A DNA stretch of 8,502 bases from Bacteroidota bacterium (GTDB lineage Bacteria > Bacteroidota > Bacteroidia > Flavobacteriales > Flavobacteriaceae): the NCBI GenBank assembly GCA_004356305.1, contig SMXJ01000057.1, positions 1 to 8,502 of the forward strand, written 5' to 3'. A program made the translations under genes and the position numbers. Below are positions 1 through 6,210 of the stretch, piece by piece. Within the stretch, counting starts at the first letter, position 1; every line of letters begins with the position of its first letter. The notes beneath the pieces were generated by a model, which saw nothing but the letters and a program-made list of their open reading frames with translations, made no database searches and had not been told where the DNA came from.

Positions 1-1211
1 ATCTCCTCAGCATCCATAGCTTGTTTTATGTTTTTAGCATGGGTATCGTTGCTTATTCTAGCGGCAATCCTGTTATTGATCGCTTTGTCAAGAACCGATT
101 CCAATTTGTTCAAACGCTCTTGTTTTTGCGCCGTGATCTCTTGTTGCCTAAATTCATTTTGTTTGGTTTGTGATCTGTATTTCTTGTTAAAAATGGGAAT
201 GGATAGCGACACCATAGGCATGACTATATCTTTTCCGTTGTCACTAAAGCTCATATCGGGCCTTTCGGCAACAGCGATATAATCTAAACCAAAACCGAAA
301 ATGGGACTACTTTCCTTCTGATTCAGTAATTCAGATTGTTCTATGGATCGATATAGTTTATCGTATTTGGTGAGTTCCGGATGTAATTGTAGATCCTGAA
401 GATTGACTAAATCGTTTTCCAAAGGGATCGCCAATTCATTTATTAAATCCACAACCATAGATCCTTCCCTGTTCAGCAGCTTATTAAAAAAGGTTTGTTC
501 GGCTAAATAATCATGTGCCAAAACTTGGTTCAAACGCTCTAATTCATTCTGCCTCATTTGTAATCGCAAAACATCCACGGCAGACGCTTTCCCCGTGGTA
601 ACCGATGTTAAGGCCATGGTTTCATAGGTTTCGAGCAGTTTGATATTCTCAACCAACACCCGTTGTTTTGCCCTAAGTGCATATAGATTGTAATAGGATT
701 GAGACACCGATGCCACCAACTTTCTTTTAGCGATTACAATGTCCTGATATTTCACATCGGCCAAGGAACTCACATAATTCTCTCTGGCCGTGATCGAACC
801 AAACCAGGGTACCATTTGATTTACAGATACTTTTACTTTCTGAGCACCGGTCCGTGTTTCTGTTTCGCTCACAAAATAGCCAACGCCAAATTCAGTATTG
901 GGAATGGTATTGACCTCATTGGTTTTTTCTGATGCGATATTGTATTGCAATTCAAACTTTTGAATTTCCGGACTATTCGCCAACGCTTCCTCAATAAGGG
1001 TTTTCAGTTGCTGCGCACCGGCAAAGTGAAAAACGAAAAGTGAAATACTAAAAACCAGCACTTTTTTAAAGTTAAAAGTTAAAAGTTTAAAGTGAAAAGC
1101 TAACACTTGCTTTAAGTGATAAGTTAAAAGTGAAAAACTAAAAGTTATTGCTTTCCTTAGAGGAAAGGACAATAAAAAGTTTAATCCATATATATGTTCT
1201 AATTTTTTCAT
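1..1211 (-). CDS. TolC/CusC-like outer-membrane efflux channel, partial (3' end outside window)
   Basis: The minus frame is open from the left edge to an ATG at 1211, giving 403 codons without a stop. The mature part reads as an outer-membrane efflux factor (OEP family). It has a helix-rich periplasmic barrel, the MVPWFG stretch (roughly residues 120-130) seen in Bacteroidota CusC-type channels, and the usual inner repeat of two similar coiled-coil halves. It would form the outer-membrane exit duct for the CusA-like pump encoded upstream. The signal peptide core and AGA-QQ cleavage site lie unusually deep, with cleavage near residue 66. The first 47 residues are low-complexity and encoded mostly by 7-bp repeats, so the ATG at 1211 may not be the native start. 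It overlaps the four-helix-bundle frame by ATGA. In-frame GTG codons 36 or 51 are alternative starts. A native ATG may have stood at codon 48, which is now TTT followed by AAA AAA GTG. Family assignment is firm; the start is not. Confidence 0.87.
   Translation of the reverse strand, partial: MKKLEHIYGLNFLLSFPLRKAITFSFSLLTYHLKQVLAFHFKLLTFNFKKVLVFSISLFVFHFAGAQQLKTLIEEALANSPEIQKFELQYNIASEKTNEVNTIPNTEFGVGYFVSETETRTGAQKVKVSVNQMVPWFGSITARENYVSSLADVKYQDIVIAKRKLVASVSQSYYNLYALRAKQRVLVENIKLLETYETMALTSVTTGKASAVDVLRLQMRQNELERLNQVLAHDYLAEQTFFNKLLNREGSMVVDLINELAIPLENDLVNLQDLQLHPELTKYDKLYRSIEQSELLNQKESSPIFGFGLDYIAVAERPDMSFSDNGKDIVMPMVSLSIPIFNKKYRSQTKQNEFRQQEITAQKQERLNKLESVLDKAINNRIAARISNDTHAKNIKQAMDAEE
1026..1150 (+). 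repeat. Left tract of degenerate 7-bp repeats (GTTAAAA/GTGAAAA type)
   Basis: On the plus strand, 7-bp units follow one another. GTGAAAA, ACGAAAA, GTGAAAT and ACTAAAA cover 1026-1053. After a spacer, GTTAAAA twice, then GTTTAAA, GTGAAAA and GCTAACA cover 1071-1105. GTGATAA, GTTAAAA, GTGAAAA, ACTAAAA and GTTATTG cover 1116-1150. The tract lies inside the 5' end of the channel-protein frame and encodes its low-complexity N-terminus and much of its signal peptide. Its units are the reverse complement type of those on the far side of the four-helix-bundle gene, so the two tracts form degenerate inverted flanks. Confidence 0.75.
1145..1175 (-). terminator. Hairpin after the four-helix-bundle gene, possible terminator
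   Basis: Plus-strand arms are TTATTG CTTTCCT and AGGAAAG GA CAATAA around a TAG loop: 7 bp plus 6 bp of stem with a two-base bulge. On the minus strand the stem is followed by a T-rich run (CTTTTAG TTTTTC) and begins 33 bases past the four-helix-bundle stop. This suits an intrinsic terminator for that gene. If active, it would cut transcription before the channel-protein body. The stem is AU-rich, so its strength is doubtful. Confidence 0.35.
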
Positions 1212-1566
1212 TTTGAATTATTTAGTTTGGTGGTTTTAATCGTACTCACCAACATTGCGATAAGTTCTTTGTTCATATTGTAATGCTCAACATATTGTTT
1301 TTCATTTAGATAATCGGTGTCATGTAAAAGGTCTATCCAGTAAAGAGATTCGTTCGCTTCTTTTAGTGAGATACTCATTTTATGAATAAAATCGTTTTAC
1401 TTTGAGCAAATTCTGCTTCACGAACGAGTGCGCCAACTGTCGTTCCACTTCTTAATAATTGCTTGCTCAAAACATTTTCTTTTTTTTCTGAAATCAAGAA
1501 TCTAGATAGCTTCACAATCATTATTGCAAAGGCATAACTTTTATCTTTTAAAACACTCTTACTCAT
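1208..1566 (-). pseudogene. Four-helix-bundle protein (23S rRNA intervening-sequence protein family), frameshifted
   Basis: From the ATG at 1566 the frame encodes a typical N-terminal half: an amphipathic helix, then SKQLLRSGTTVGALVREAEFAQSK. It then runs into a stop at 1375 after 63 residues. In the next frame the family C-terminal half continues at once, with DFIHKMSISLKEANESLYW, then LHDTDYL and a long last helix, ending with TGA at 1208. Restoring one base in the A run near 1395-1398 (AGT AAA AAC GAT) rejoins both halves as a 119-residue protein with the expected QSKNDFIHKM motif, which matches the family's usual length of about 120. Known members are small helical bundles encoded inside 23S rRNA intervening sequences or as free-standing copies, related to the Avd protein of diversity-generating retroelements; their function is poorly understood. 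No slippery heptamer is visible, so a one-base deletion or a sequencing error is more likely than programmed frameshifting. It lies between cusA and the channel gene, flanked by 7-bp repeat tracts. Confidence 0.85.
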
Positions 1567-1569
1567 AAT

Positions 1570-1625
1570 TTATCACTTTCAACTATTCACTATTCACTAT
1601 TCACTGTTCATTATTCACTATTCAC
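1570..1625 (-). repeat. Right tract: eight tandem 7-bp repeats (TATTCAC; GTGAATA on the minus strand)
   Basis: Eight consecutive 7-bp units in perfect phase: TTATCAC, TTTCAAC, TATTCAC three times, TGTTCAT, TATTCAC twice. Five of the eight are exact copies. The tract fills the space between cusA and the four-helix-bundle start and reaches into cusA, encoding its last codons (VNSE) and its stop. Its units are the reverse complement type of the left tract at 1026-1150; for example, TTATCAC here matches GTGATAA at 1116-1122. Confidence 0.93.
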
Positions 1626-4600
1626 TTTCATCTCCTTTTTCCAACTGTATAATACCGGAACAACAAACAGCGAGACCAGAGCGATGAGCATCCCACCGAA
1701 GCTTGGAATAGCCATAGGGATCATGATATCGCTTCCTCTACCTGTTGAGGTAAGTATGGGTAATAGTGCTAATATGGTTGTGGCTGTGGTCATTAAACAA
1801 GGCCGAATACGTTTCTCTCCGGCTTCAATTACAGATGCTCTTATAGCGTTTGTACTTACAGGTTTATTTCTATCAAAGGTCTGATCGAGGTAGGTGGCCA
1901 TCACAACGCCATTATCGGTTGAAATACCAAATAACGCAATAAAGCCCACCCAAACAGCTACACTCAAATTAATGGGATGCATCTGAAACAGGTCTCTTAG
2001 ATTTTCTCCGAAAAATCCAAAATTCAAAAACCACTCCTGGCCGTATAGCCAGATCATAATAAATCCACCTGCAAATGCCACCGCAATACCCGTGAATACC
2101 ATTAAGGAGGTCGACACAGAACGGAATTGGAAATACAGGATCAAAAAGATGATGATCAATGACAGGGGCACGACCACAGACAAGGTTTTCTCCGCTCTTA
2201 ATTGATTCTCATAGGTTCCTGTGAACTTATAATTAATGCCCTTCGGCACTATTAATTCGCCTTGATCGATTTTCTGCTGGATCAAAGCCTGGGCATTTTC
2301 AACCACACTCACTTCAGCAAAGCCATCCAACTTGTCAAACAACACATAGCCTACTAAAAAGGTGTCTTCACTCTTTATCACCTGTGGGCCCTGCTCATAG
2401 CGAATAGTTGCCAATTCACTCAATGGTACGGGGCTGCCGTTTACTACGGGGACATAGATATTTTCCAGGTCGGTTGGATTGGCTCGCAATTCTCTTGGAT
2501 AGCGTACCCGAATGCCATAGCGTTCCCTGCCTTCAACGGTTTGAGTCAAAACCATACCCCCAATAGCCACCTGTAAAACATTCTGCACATTTTCGATCGA
2601 AATACCATATCGCGCAATTTTCTCCCGGTCGATATCGATTAACAGATAGGGTTTACCCACGATTCTGTCGGCTATTACAGCCTCGACTTTTACTCCTTCA
2701 ACTTGCTTTAATAAGTTCTCCAATTGAATCCCAAAAGCCTCTATTTGCTTCAGATCCTGCCCTTTTACCTTGATTCCCATCGGGGCACGCATGCCTGTTT
2801 GCAACATGACCAAACGGGTTTGGATGGGCTGTAGTTTAGGAGCCGAAGTCACCCCCGGTAATTTGGTGACCTTTACGATTTCCTTCCAAATATCATCGGG
2901 TGATTTGATCTTAGGTCTCCAGTTTCTGAAAAATTCGCCGTCATTATCCGGAATTAACTTTTCTCTTGAAACACCTGTCATACCTTCATTCGATAGGTCA
3001 TCACCGCTACCATCTACAATCAAACTACCATCCTTTAATACGAACAATCCATCATCGTTGACTTTGTATCGCTGACGATCTCCATCTGTATTTAACATAT
3101 ATTCAGGTTTATACTGAATTATATTTTCATACATGGATAGAGGGGCGGGATCCAAAGCCGATTCGGTACGACCCGCTTTTCCAACCACGGTTAGAATCTC
3201 CGGAATACTCGCAACCGCCATATCCAGTTGCTGCAACACCCTTCTGTTTTCCTGCACTCCTGAATGAGGCATAGAGGTTGGCATCAGTAAAAACGATCCT
3301 TCATTCAAGGGCGGCATGAATTCCTTTCCGGTATTCTTCATTATCAGGAATCCTGCGATAACCAAAAGCGTAGGAATGGATAAGAACAATACCTTATTTT
3401 CCAGGGCCCATTGAAGAATGCGTGTGTAATACCTTCTGAAAACCGTAAATGCGCCCAATAGTCCGAAACAGATGAGACTCACAAAAATAAGATTCCAAAA
3501 AATGCTTTTATCCACACCCAATGGCCTCCAGTGTTCGGCTAATAGGAATACAATAGTAACCGCTGAAATAATGATATTGGTACGATTGGCAAGTTTTTCT
3601 GAAATTTTTCCATTCAACTTAAAATATGCTGTGGTTCCGAACGCGACCAATATAAGTCCCAGCCAATACCCGTAGAAAATGGCTATGAATCCCAAAATGG
3701 CCAATATTCCATTAACCCCATAATGAGTTATCTTTTTGATGTTCTTCTTTTTAAATAAGTAGGCTGCAAAAGGCGGGATTAAGAACAAGGCCACAATAAG
3801 GGATGCTGTAAGGGCAAATGTCTTTGTAAATGCCAATGGCCTGAATAGTTTTCCTTCGGCACCTATCATCGTGAAAACAGGGATGAAACTTACTATGGTG
3901 GTCAGAACGGCCGTTAAGATCGCACCGGACACTTCAGTCGTAGCATTATAAACCACCACATTGATGGGCAGTTTATTTGCGTTTTCTTCCAAATGCCTGA
4001 TAATATTTTCTGAAAGGATCACGCCAACATCAACCATGGTACCAATGGCGATAGCAATACCCGATAAAGCCACAATATTTGCGTCCACTCCAAATAGCTT
4101 CATGGCAATAAAGACCATCAAGACCGCTACCGGTAACAATCCTGATATCAGGACGGAAGCCCGAAGATTAAATATCATAATTAATATGACCAATATGGTG
4201 ATAAGTATCTCCAGTGTAAGCGCATCATTCAGCGTGCCCAGGGTTTCTTGAATAAGTTCCGTTCTATCATAGAATGGAACAATTGTGAGTTGTGAGATTC
4301 TGCCATCGCTCAATACTTTAGACGGTAAACCTGCACTTAGTTCATTGATCTTTTCCTTTACATTTTTTATGACATCCATCGGATTAGCACCATAGCGGGC
4401 CACCACTACAGCACCTACGACTTCCGCGCCTTCTTTGTCTAATATTCCTCTTCTTGGGGCCGGGCCTAAAGAAACCTTGGCAATGTCTTTTATTCTTATG
4501 GAAGTAAACTCTTCCGATCTAACCACGGCATTTTCAAGATCAGCAAGAGATTTGACATAGCCCAATCCGCGTACCAAATATTCAACCTGGTTAATTTCTA

Positions 4601-5318
4601 AGGTTTGTGCTCCTATATCACGATTACTTTCTTTTACTGCCTTTACAACATGATGTAAACTAATATTGTATTGGCGCATTAATTCCGGATTGACATCTAC
4701 CTGGTATTCCTGAACATAACCGCCGATAGAGGCAACTTCGGAAACACCATTCGCTGAGGATAAGGCATATTTAACGTAGTAATCCTGAATGCTTCGTAAC
4801 TCTTGCAGATCCCAACCTCCGGTCACATTACCGTTTTCATCCCTGCCTTCGAGGGTATACCAAAATATTTGACCCAATCCTGTGGCATCGGGGCCTAAAG
4901 TGGGATTTACACCATCCGGCAGTAAGCCACCTGGTAAGGAGTTGAGTTTTTCGAGTATGCGACTCCGACTCCAATAGAACTCTATATCTTCTTCAAAAAT
5001 GACATAGATACTGGAAAAGCCAAACATAGAAGAGCTACGTATGGTTTTTACGCCCGGTATCCCTAGTAAAGAAGTGGTTAACGGATAGGTGATTTGGTCT
5101 TCAATATCCTGAGGTGAACGACCCTCCCATTTGGTGAAGACAATTTGTTGGTTCTCTCCAATATCCGGAATGGCATCGACGGCCACCGGATTTCTTGGCA
5201 AGAATCCTGTATCCCATTCAAAAGGTGCATTTATAATACCCCAGCCTACGAATAGAACGAGTAATAGTACAGCAACAATTTTGTTTTCAATTAGAAATTT
5301 TATGCTTTTGTTCAGCAT
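1611..5318 (-). CDS. cusA: CusA-like heavy-metal efflux RND pump, inner-membrane subunit
   Basis: This 1235-residue proton-driven pump of the HME branch of the RND family probably exports Cu(I)/Ag(I) from periplasm or cytoplasm through an outer-membrane channel. By eye alignment to E. coli CusA, the substrate methionines M573, M623 and M672 correspond to Met679 (LLMP), Met729 (PLSMYE) and Met838 (RLVMLQTG). The relay Asp405 corresponds to Asp430 (GTMVD). Two other relay residues differ: Glu939 appears as Asp1135 (STDNG) and Lys984 as Cys1174 (IRPCLMT). The first membrane segment is at about 13-29 and the first core bundle at about 368-520. The second bundle starts near 640 and resumes at about 1047-1225. 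It is some 190 residues longer than E. coli CusA. Extra hydrophobic segments lie at about 535-625, a hydrophilic insertion at about 740-800, and a loop at about 1092-1116. The ending KVNSE comes from a 7-bp repeat tract. The start fits the family N-terminus (MLNKSIKFLIENK). The specific metal is inferred. Confidence 0.95.
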   Translation of the reverse strand: MLNKSIKFLIENKIVAVLLLVLFVGWGIINAPFEWDTGFLPRNPVAVDAIPDIGENQQIVFTKWEGRSPQDIEDQITYPLTTSLLGIPGVKTIRSSSMFGFSSIYVIFEEDIEFYWSRSRILEKLNSLPGGLLPDGVNPTLGPDATGLGQIFWYTLEGRDENGNVTGGWDLQELRSIQDYYVKYALSSANGVSEVASIGGYVQEYQVDVNPELMRQYNISLHHVVKAVKESNRDIGAQTLEINQVEYLVRGLGYVKSLADLENAVVRSEEFTSIRIKDIAKVSLGPAPRRGILDKEGAEVVGAVVVARYGANPMDVIKNVKEKINELSAGLPSKVLSDGRISQLTIVPFYDRTELIQETLGTLNDALTLEILITILVILIMIFNLRASVLISGLLPVAVLMVFIAMKLFGVDANIVALSGIAIAIGTMVDVGVILSENIIRHLEENANKLPINVVVYNATTEVSGAILTAVLTTIVSFIPVFTMIGAEGKLFRPLAFTKTFALTASLIVALFLIPPFAAYLFKKKNIKKITHYGVNGILAILGFIAIFYGYWLGLILVAFGTTAYFKLNGKISEKLANRTNIIISAVTIVFLLAEHWRPLGVDKSIFWNLIFVSLICFGLLGAFTVFRRYYTRILQWALENKVLFLSIPTLLVIAGFLIMKNTGKEFMPPLNEGSFLLMPTSMPHSGVQENRRVLQQLDMAVASIPEILTVVGKAGRTESALDPAPLSMYENIIQYKPEYMLNTDGDRQRYKVNDDGLFVLKDGSLIVDGSGDDLSNEGMTGVSREKLIPDNDGEFFRNWRPKIKSPDDIWKEIVKVTKLPGVTSAPKLQPIQTRLVMLQTGMRAPMGIKVKGQDLKQIEAFGIQLENLLKQVEGVKVEAVIADRIVGKPYLLIDIDREKIARYGISIENVQNVLQVAIGGMVLTQTVEGRERYGIRVRYPRELRANPTDLENIYVPVVNGSPVPLSELATIRYEQGPQVIKSEDTFLVGYVLFDKLDGFAEVSVVENAQALIQQKIDQGELIVPKGINYKFTGTYENQLRAEKTLSVVVPLSLIIIFLILYFQFRSVSTSLMVFTGIAVAFAGGFIMIWLYGQEWFLNFGFFGENLRDLFQMHPINLSVAVWVGFIALFGISTDNGVVMATYLDQTFDRNKPVSTNAIRASVIEAGEKRIRPCLMTTATTILALLPILTSTGRGSDIMIPMAIPSFGGMLIALVSLFVVPVLYSWKKEMKVNSE

Positions 5319-5346
5319 TGTTTTAGTATTGAGATGTTAGTTATGA

Positions 5347-5371
5347 GTATTTAAAGATCTATCTTAAATAC
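5347..5371. promoter_or_regulatory. Imperfect dyad in the cusA leader, possible operator
   Basis: The arms GTATTTAAAGAT and ATCTTAAATAC flank a CT centre and match apart from one bulged A. The dyad ends 28 bases upstream of the cusA start codon. Metal-responsive regulators usually bind such dyads, but no regulator gene is in the window and the site is AT-rich, so an mRNA hairpin or chance are alternatives. Confidence 0.3.
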
Positions 5372-5385
5372 CTGTTAACAGCGGC

Positions 5386-5405
5386 TTGATCCCGATAAGG
5401 ATCAA
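5386..5405. promoter_or_regulatory. Perfect 7-bp inverted repeat upstream of cusA
   Basis: TTGATCC, a six-base loop CGATAA, then GGATCAA: a perfect inverted repeat 67 bases upstream of cusA and 55 bases past the stop of the small exported-protein gene. No T run follows on either strand, so it is a poor intrinsic terminator. On the minus strand its first bases overlap a TGTGTTTG string that is one base off the Bacteroidota TAnnTTTG promoter box, so it could be an operator over a cusA promoter. It could also be a transcript-processing hairpin. Confidence 0.35.
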
Positions 5406-5460
5406 ACACAATTTGTCTTAACACGAAATGAGATTCCTGTTAAAACTCAATACAAAATTT

Positions 5461-5877
5461 TCAAATGATGTAAACCTCGTCAAGCTGATAAATGTTCCTG
5501 ACGATGAGAGGAGGAGCGTAATCCCTGTGGGTGATCACATTTTTATTTAATTCCTTAAAAAGGTCGATATAAGAGTAAATGAACGATGAAATAAATAATT
5601 GCTGTTCGAAAGTAATCGTATCGAAAGAAATTTTTAATTCATTTTGACCTTCAAAAGTTATTTGTTCATCACTACAACAATCACTTTTTGTGATAGAACA
5701 ATCTGAAGTTGGTGTCGATTCCTGCTTTTCCATCCCACAAGTTTTGGCTTGTTGAAAAATGGCAGTATCAATCAAAATATCACCACAGTAGTGCCTGTCA
5801 ATGGTAAATGACATCGTAGATAGTAACACTACAACAGCCATCATAGCCGACATTATTTTATGGAATACTTTCTTCAT
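5461..5877 (-). CDS. HYC_CC_PP family small exported protein, probably metal-linked
   Basis: This 138-residue protein begins with a signal peptide or membrane anchor (KK near the start, hydrophobic residues about 9-25). It then carries the three motifs that name the HYC_CC_PP family: HYCGD at 29-33, DCCSD at 66-70, and YAPPLI at 120-125. Cysteines 31, 47, 60, 67 and 68, with His29, could bind a soft metal or form disulfides; this is inference from composition. The family has no established function that I know of, and I recall its genes lying beside Bacteroidota CusA-type efflux loci, as here. Its stop is 142 bases upstream of cusA on the same strand, so co-expression is plausible. An in-frame TGA three codons before the ATG limits the start to 5877 or later. 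A TATGTTTG box lies 7 bases upstream of the ATG. Family call is confident; a role as periplasmic metal sensor or carrier is only a hypothesis. Confidence 0.85.
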   Translation of the reverse strand: MKKVFHKIMSAMMAVVVLLSTMSFTIDRHYCGDILIDTAIFQQAKTCGMEKQESTPTSDCSITKSDCCSDEQITFEGQNELKISFDTITFEQQLFISSFIYSYIDLFKELNKNVITHRDYAPPLIVRNIYQLDEVYII

Positions 5878-5884
5878 TTGAGGT

Positions 5885-5892
5885 CAAACATA
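5885..5892 (-). promoter_or_regulatory. Candidate Bacteroidota -7 promoter box (TATGTTTG)
   Basis: On the minus strand TATGTTTG matches the TAnnTTTG consensus of the Bacteroidota primary sigma factor. A TTG-containing candidate for the -33 element lies about 16 bases upstream, slightly closer than usual. The box ends 7 bases before the ATG of the HYC_CC_PP gene. Transcription from it would start almost at the start codon, giving a very short or absent leader. Confidence 0.4.
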
Positions 5893-6135
5893 CAAAATTT
5901 TAAAATACCAACTCCCGATTTAACATAAGTTAAACGCTCTACAATACATTATATTGAGAGTAAAACACTGTTTTATTGAGCTTGAGCAATTCTATACTAT
6001 GTTTCATCAAGCTTGAGTCTAAACCCGTAAACAGCCAGTTGTTCATGCTTGTAATCTTCCATTTTTTGACTTACAACTGTCTTTTAAATAAAAGGCTACA
6101 ATATCACTTCGGTTACTTTGAGGGTATTAACAAAG

Positions 6136-6181
6136 ATAGCAGAAAAGAGCTGATCTGCGTGGTCGGCACTTATTCTGCTAT
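6136..6181. terminator. 9-bp inverted repeat, possible terminator hairpin
   Basis: ATAGCAGAA at 6136-6144 and TTCTGCTAT at 6173-6181 are perfect complements around a 28-base loop. It begins 30 bases past the stop of the cysteine-synthase-like gene, the right place to end the three-gene transcript. On the minus strand CTTTGTT follows; on the plus strand a run of T follows. The long loop and weak T tract make intrinsic termination uncertain. Confidence 0.35.
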
Positions 6182-6210
6182 TTTTATATTCAGAATTGTA
6201 TACTACTTTC

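Larger units (their letters stand above)
5878..6210. other. 333-bp intergenic region without a convincing gene
   Basis: The gap separates the efflux locus from the upstream three-gene run. It holds a candidate promoter close to the left side, a short CAATA/TATTG dyad at 5942-5956, and a 9-bp inverted repeat at 6136-6181. On the minus strand, about 43 open codons end in TAG near 6109 and read VVYNSEYKNSRISADHADQLFSAIF in part. A second short stretch reads MEDYKHEQLAVYGFRLKLDET before a stop. Both look somewhat protein-like, but neither has a recognisable family, so decayed coding remnants are possible and not shown. Confidence 0.5.

Noticed and set aside
109..540. A 12-bp direct repeat TTCAAACGCTCT near 109-120 and 529-540
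   Set aside because: Both copies encode an E-R-L-N helix motif in the two similar halves of the channel protein, so gene-internal duplication explains it.
28..932. Plus-strand open frames across the channel gene
   Set aside because: They are antisense shadows of the minus-strand efflux channel frame, which is continuous and matches a known family.
1375..1400. Programmed -1 frameshifting in the four-helix-bundle gene
   Set aside because: The site reads AGT AAA ACG, with no X XXY YYZ slippery heptamer, so a one-base deletion is the simpler explanation.
1026..1625. CRISPR array or origin iterons
   Set aside because: The units are only 7 bp, contiguous and without spacers of fixed length, and no cas or replication-initiator gene is nearby.
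5386..5405. Intrinsic terminator after the HYC_CC_PP gene
   Set aside because: No T run follows the stem on the minus strand, so it is listed only as a possible regulatory dyad.
5942..5956. CAATA/TATTG inverted repeat as an operator
   Set aside because: Five-base AT-rich arms are expected by chance in DNA of this composition.
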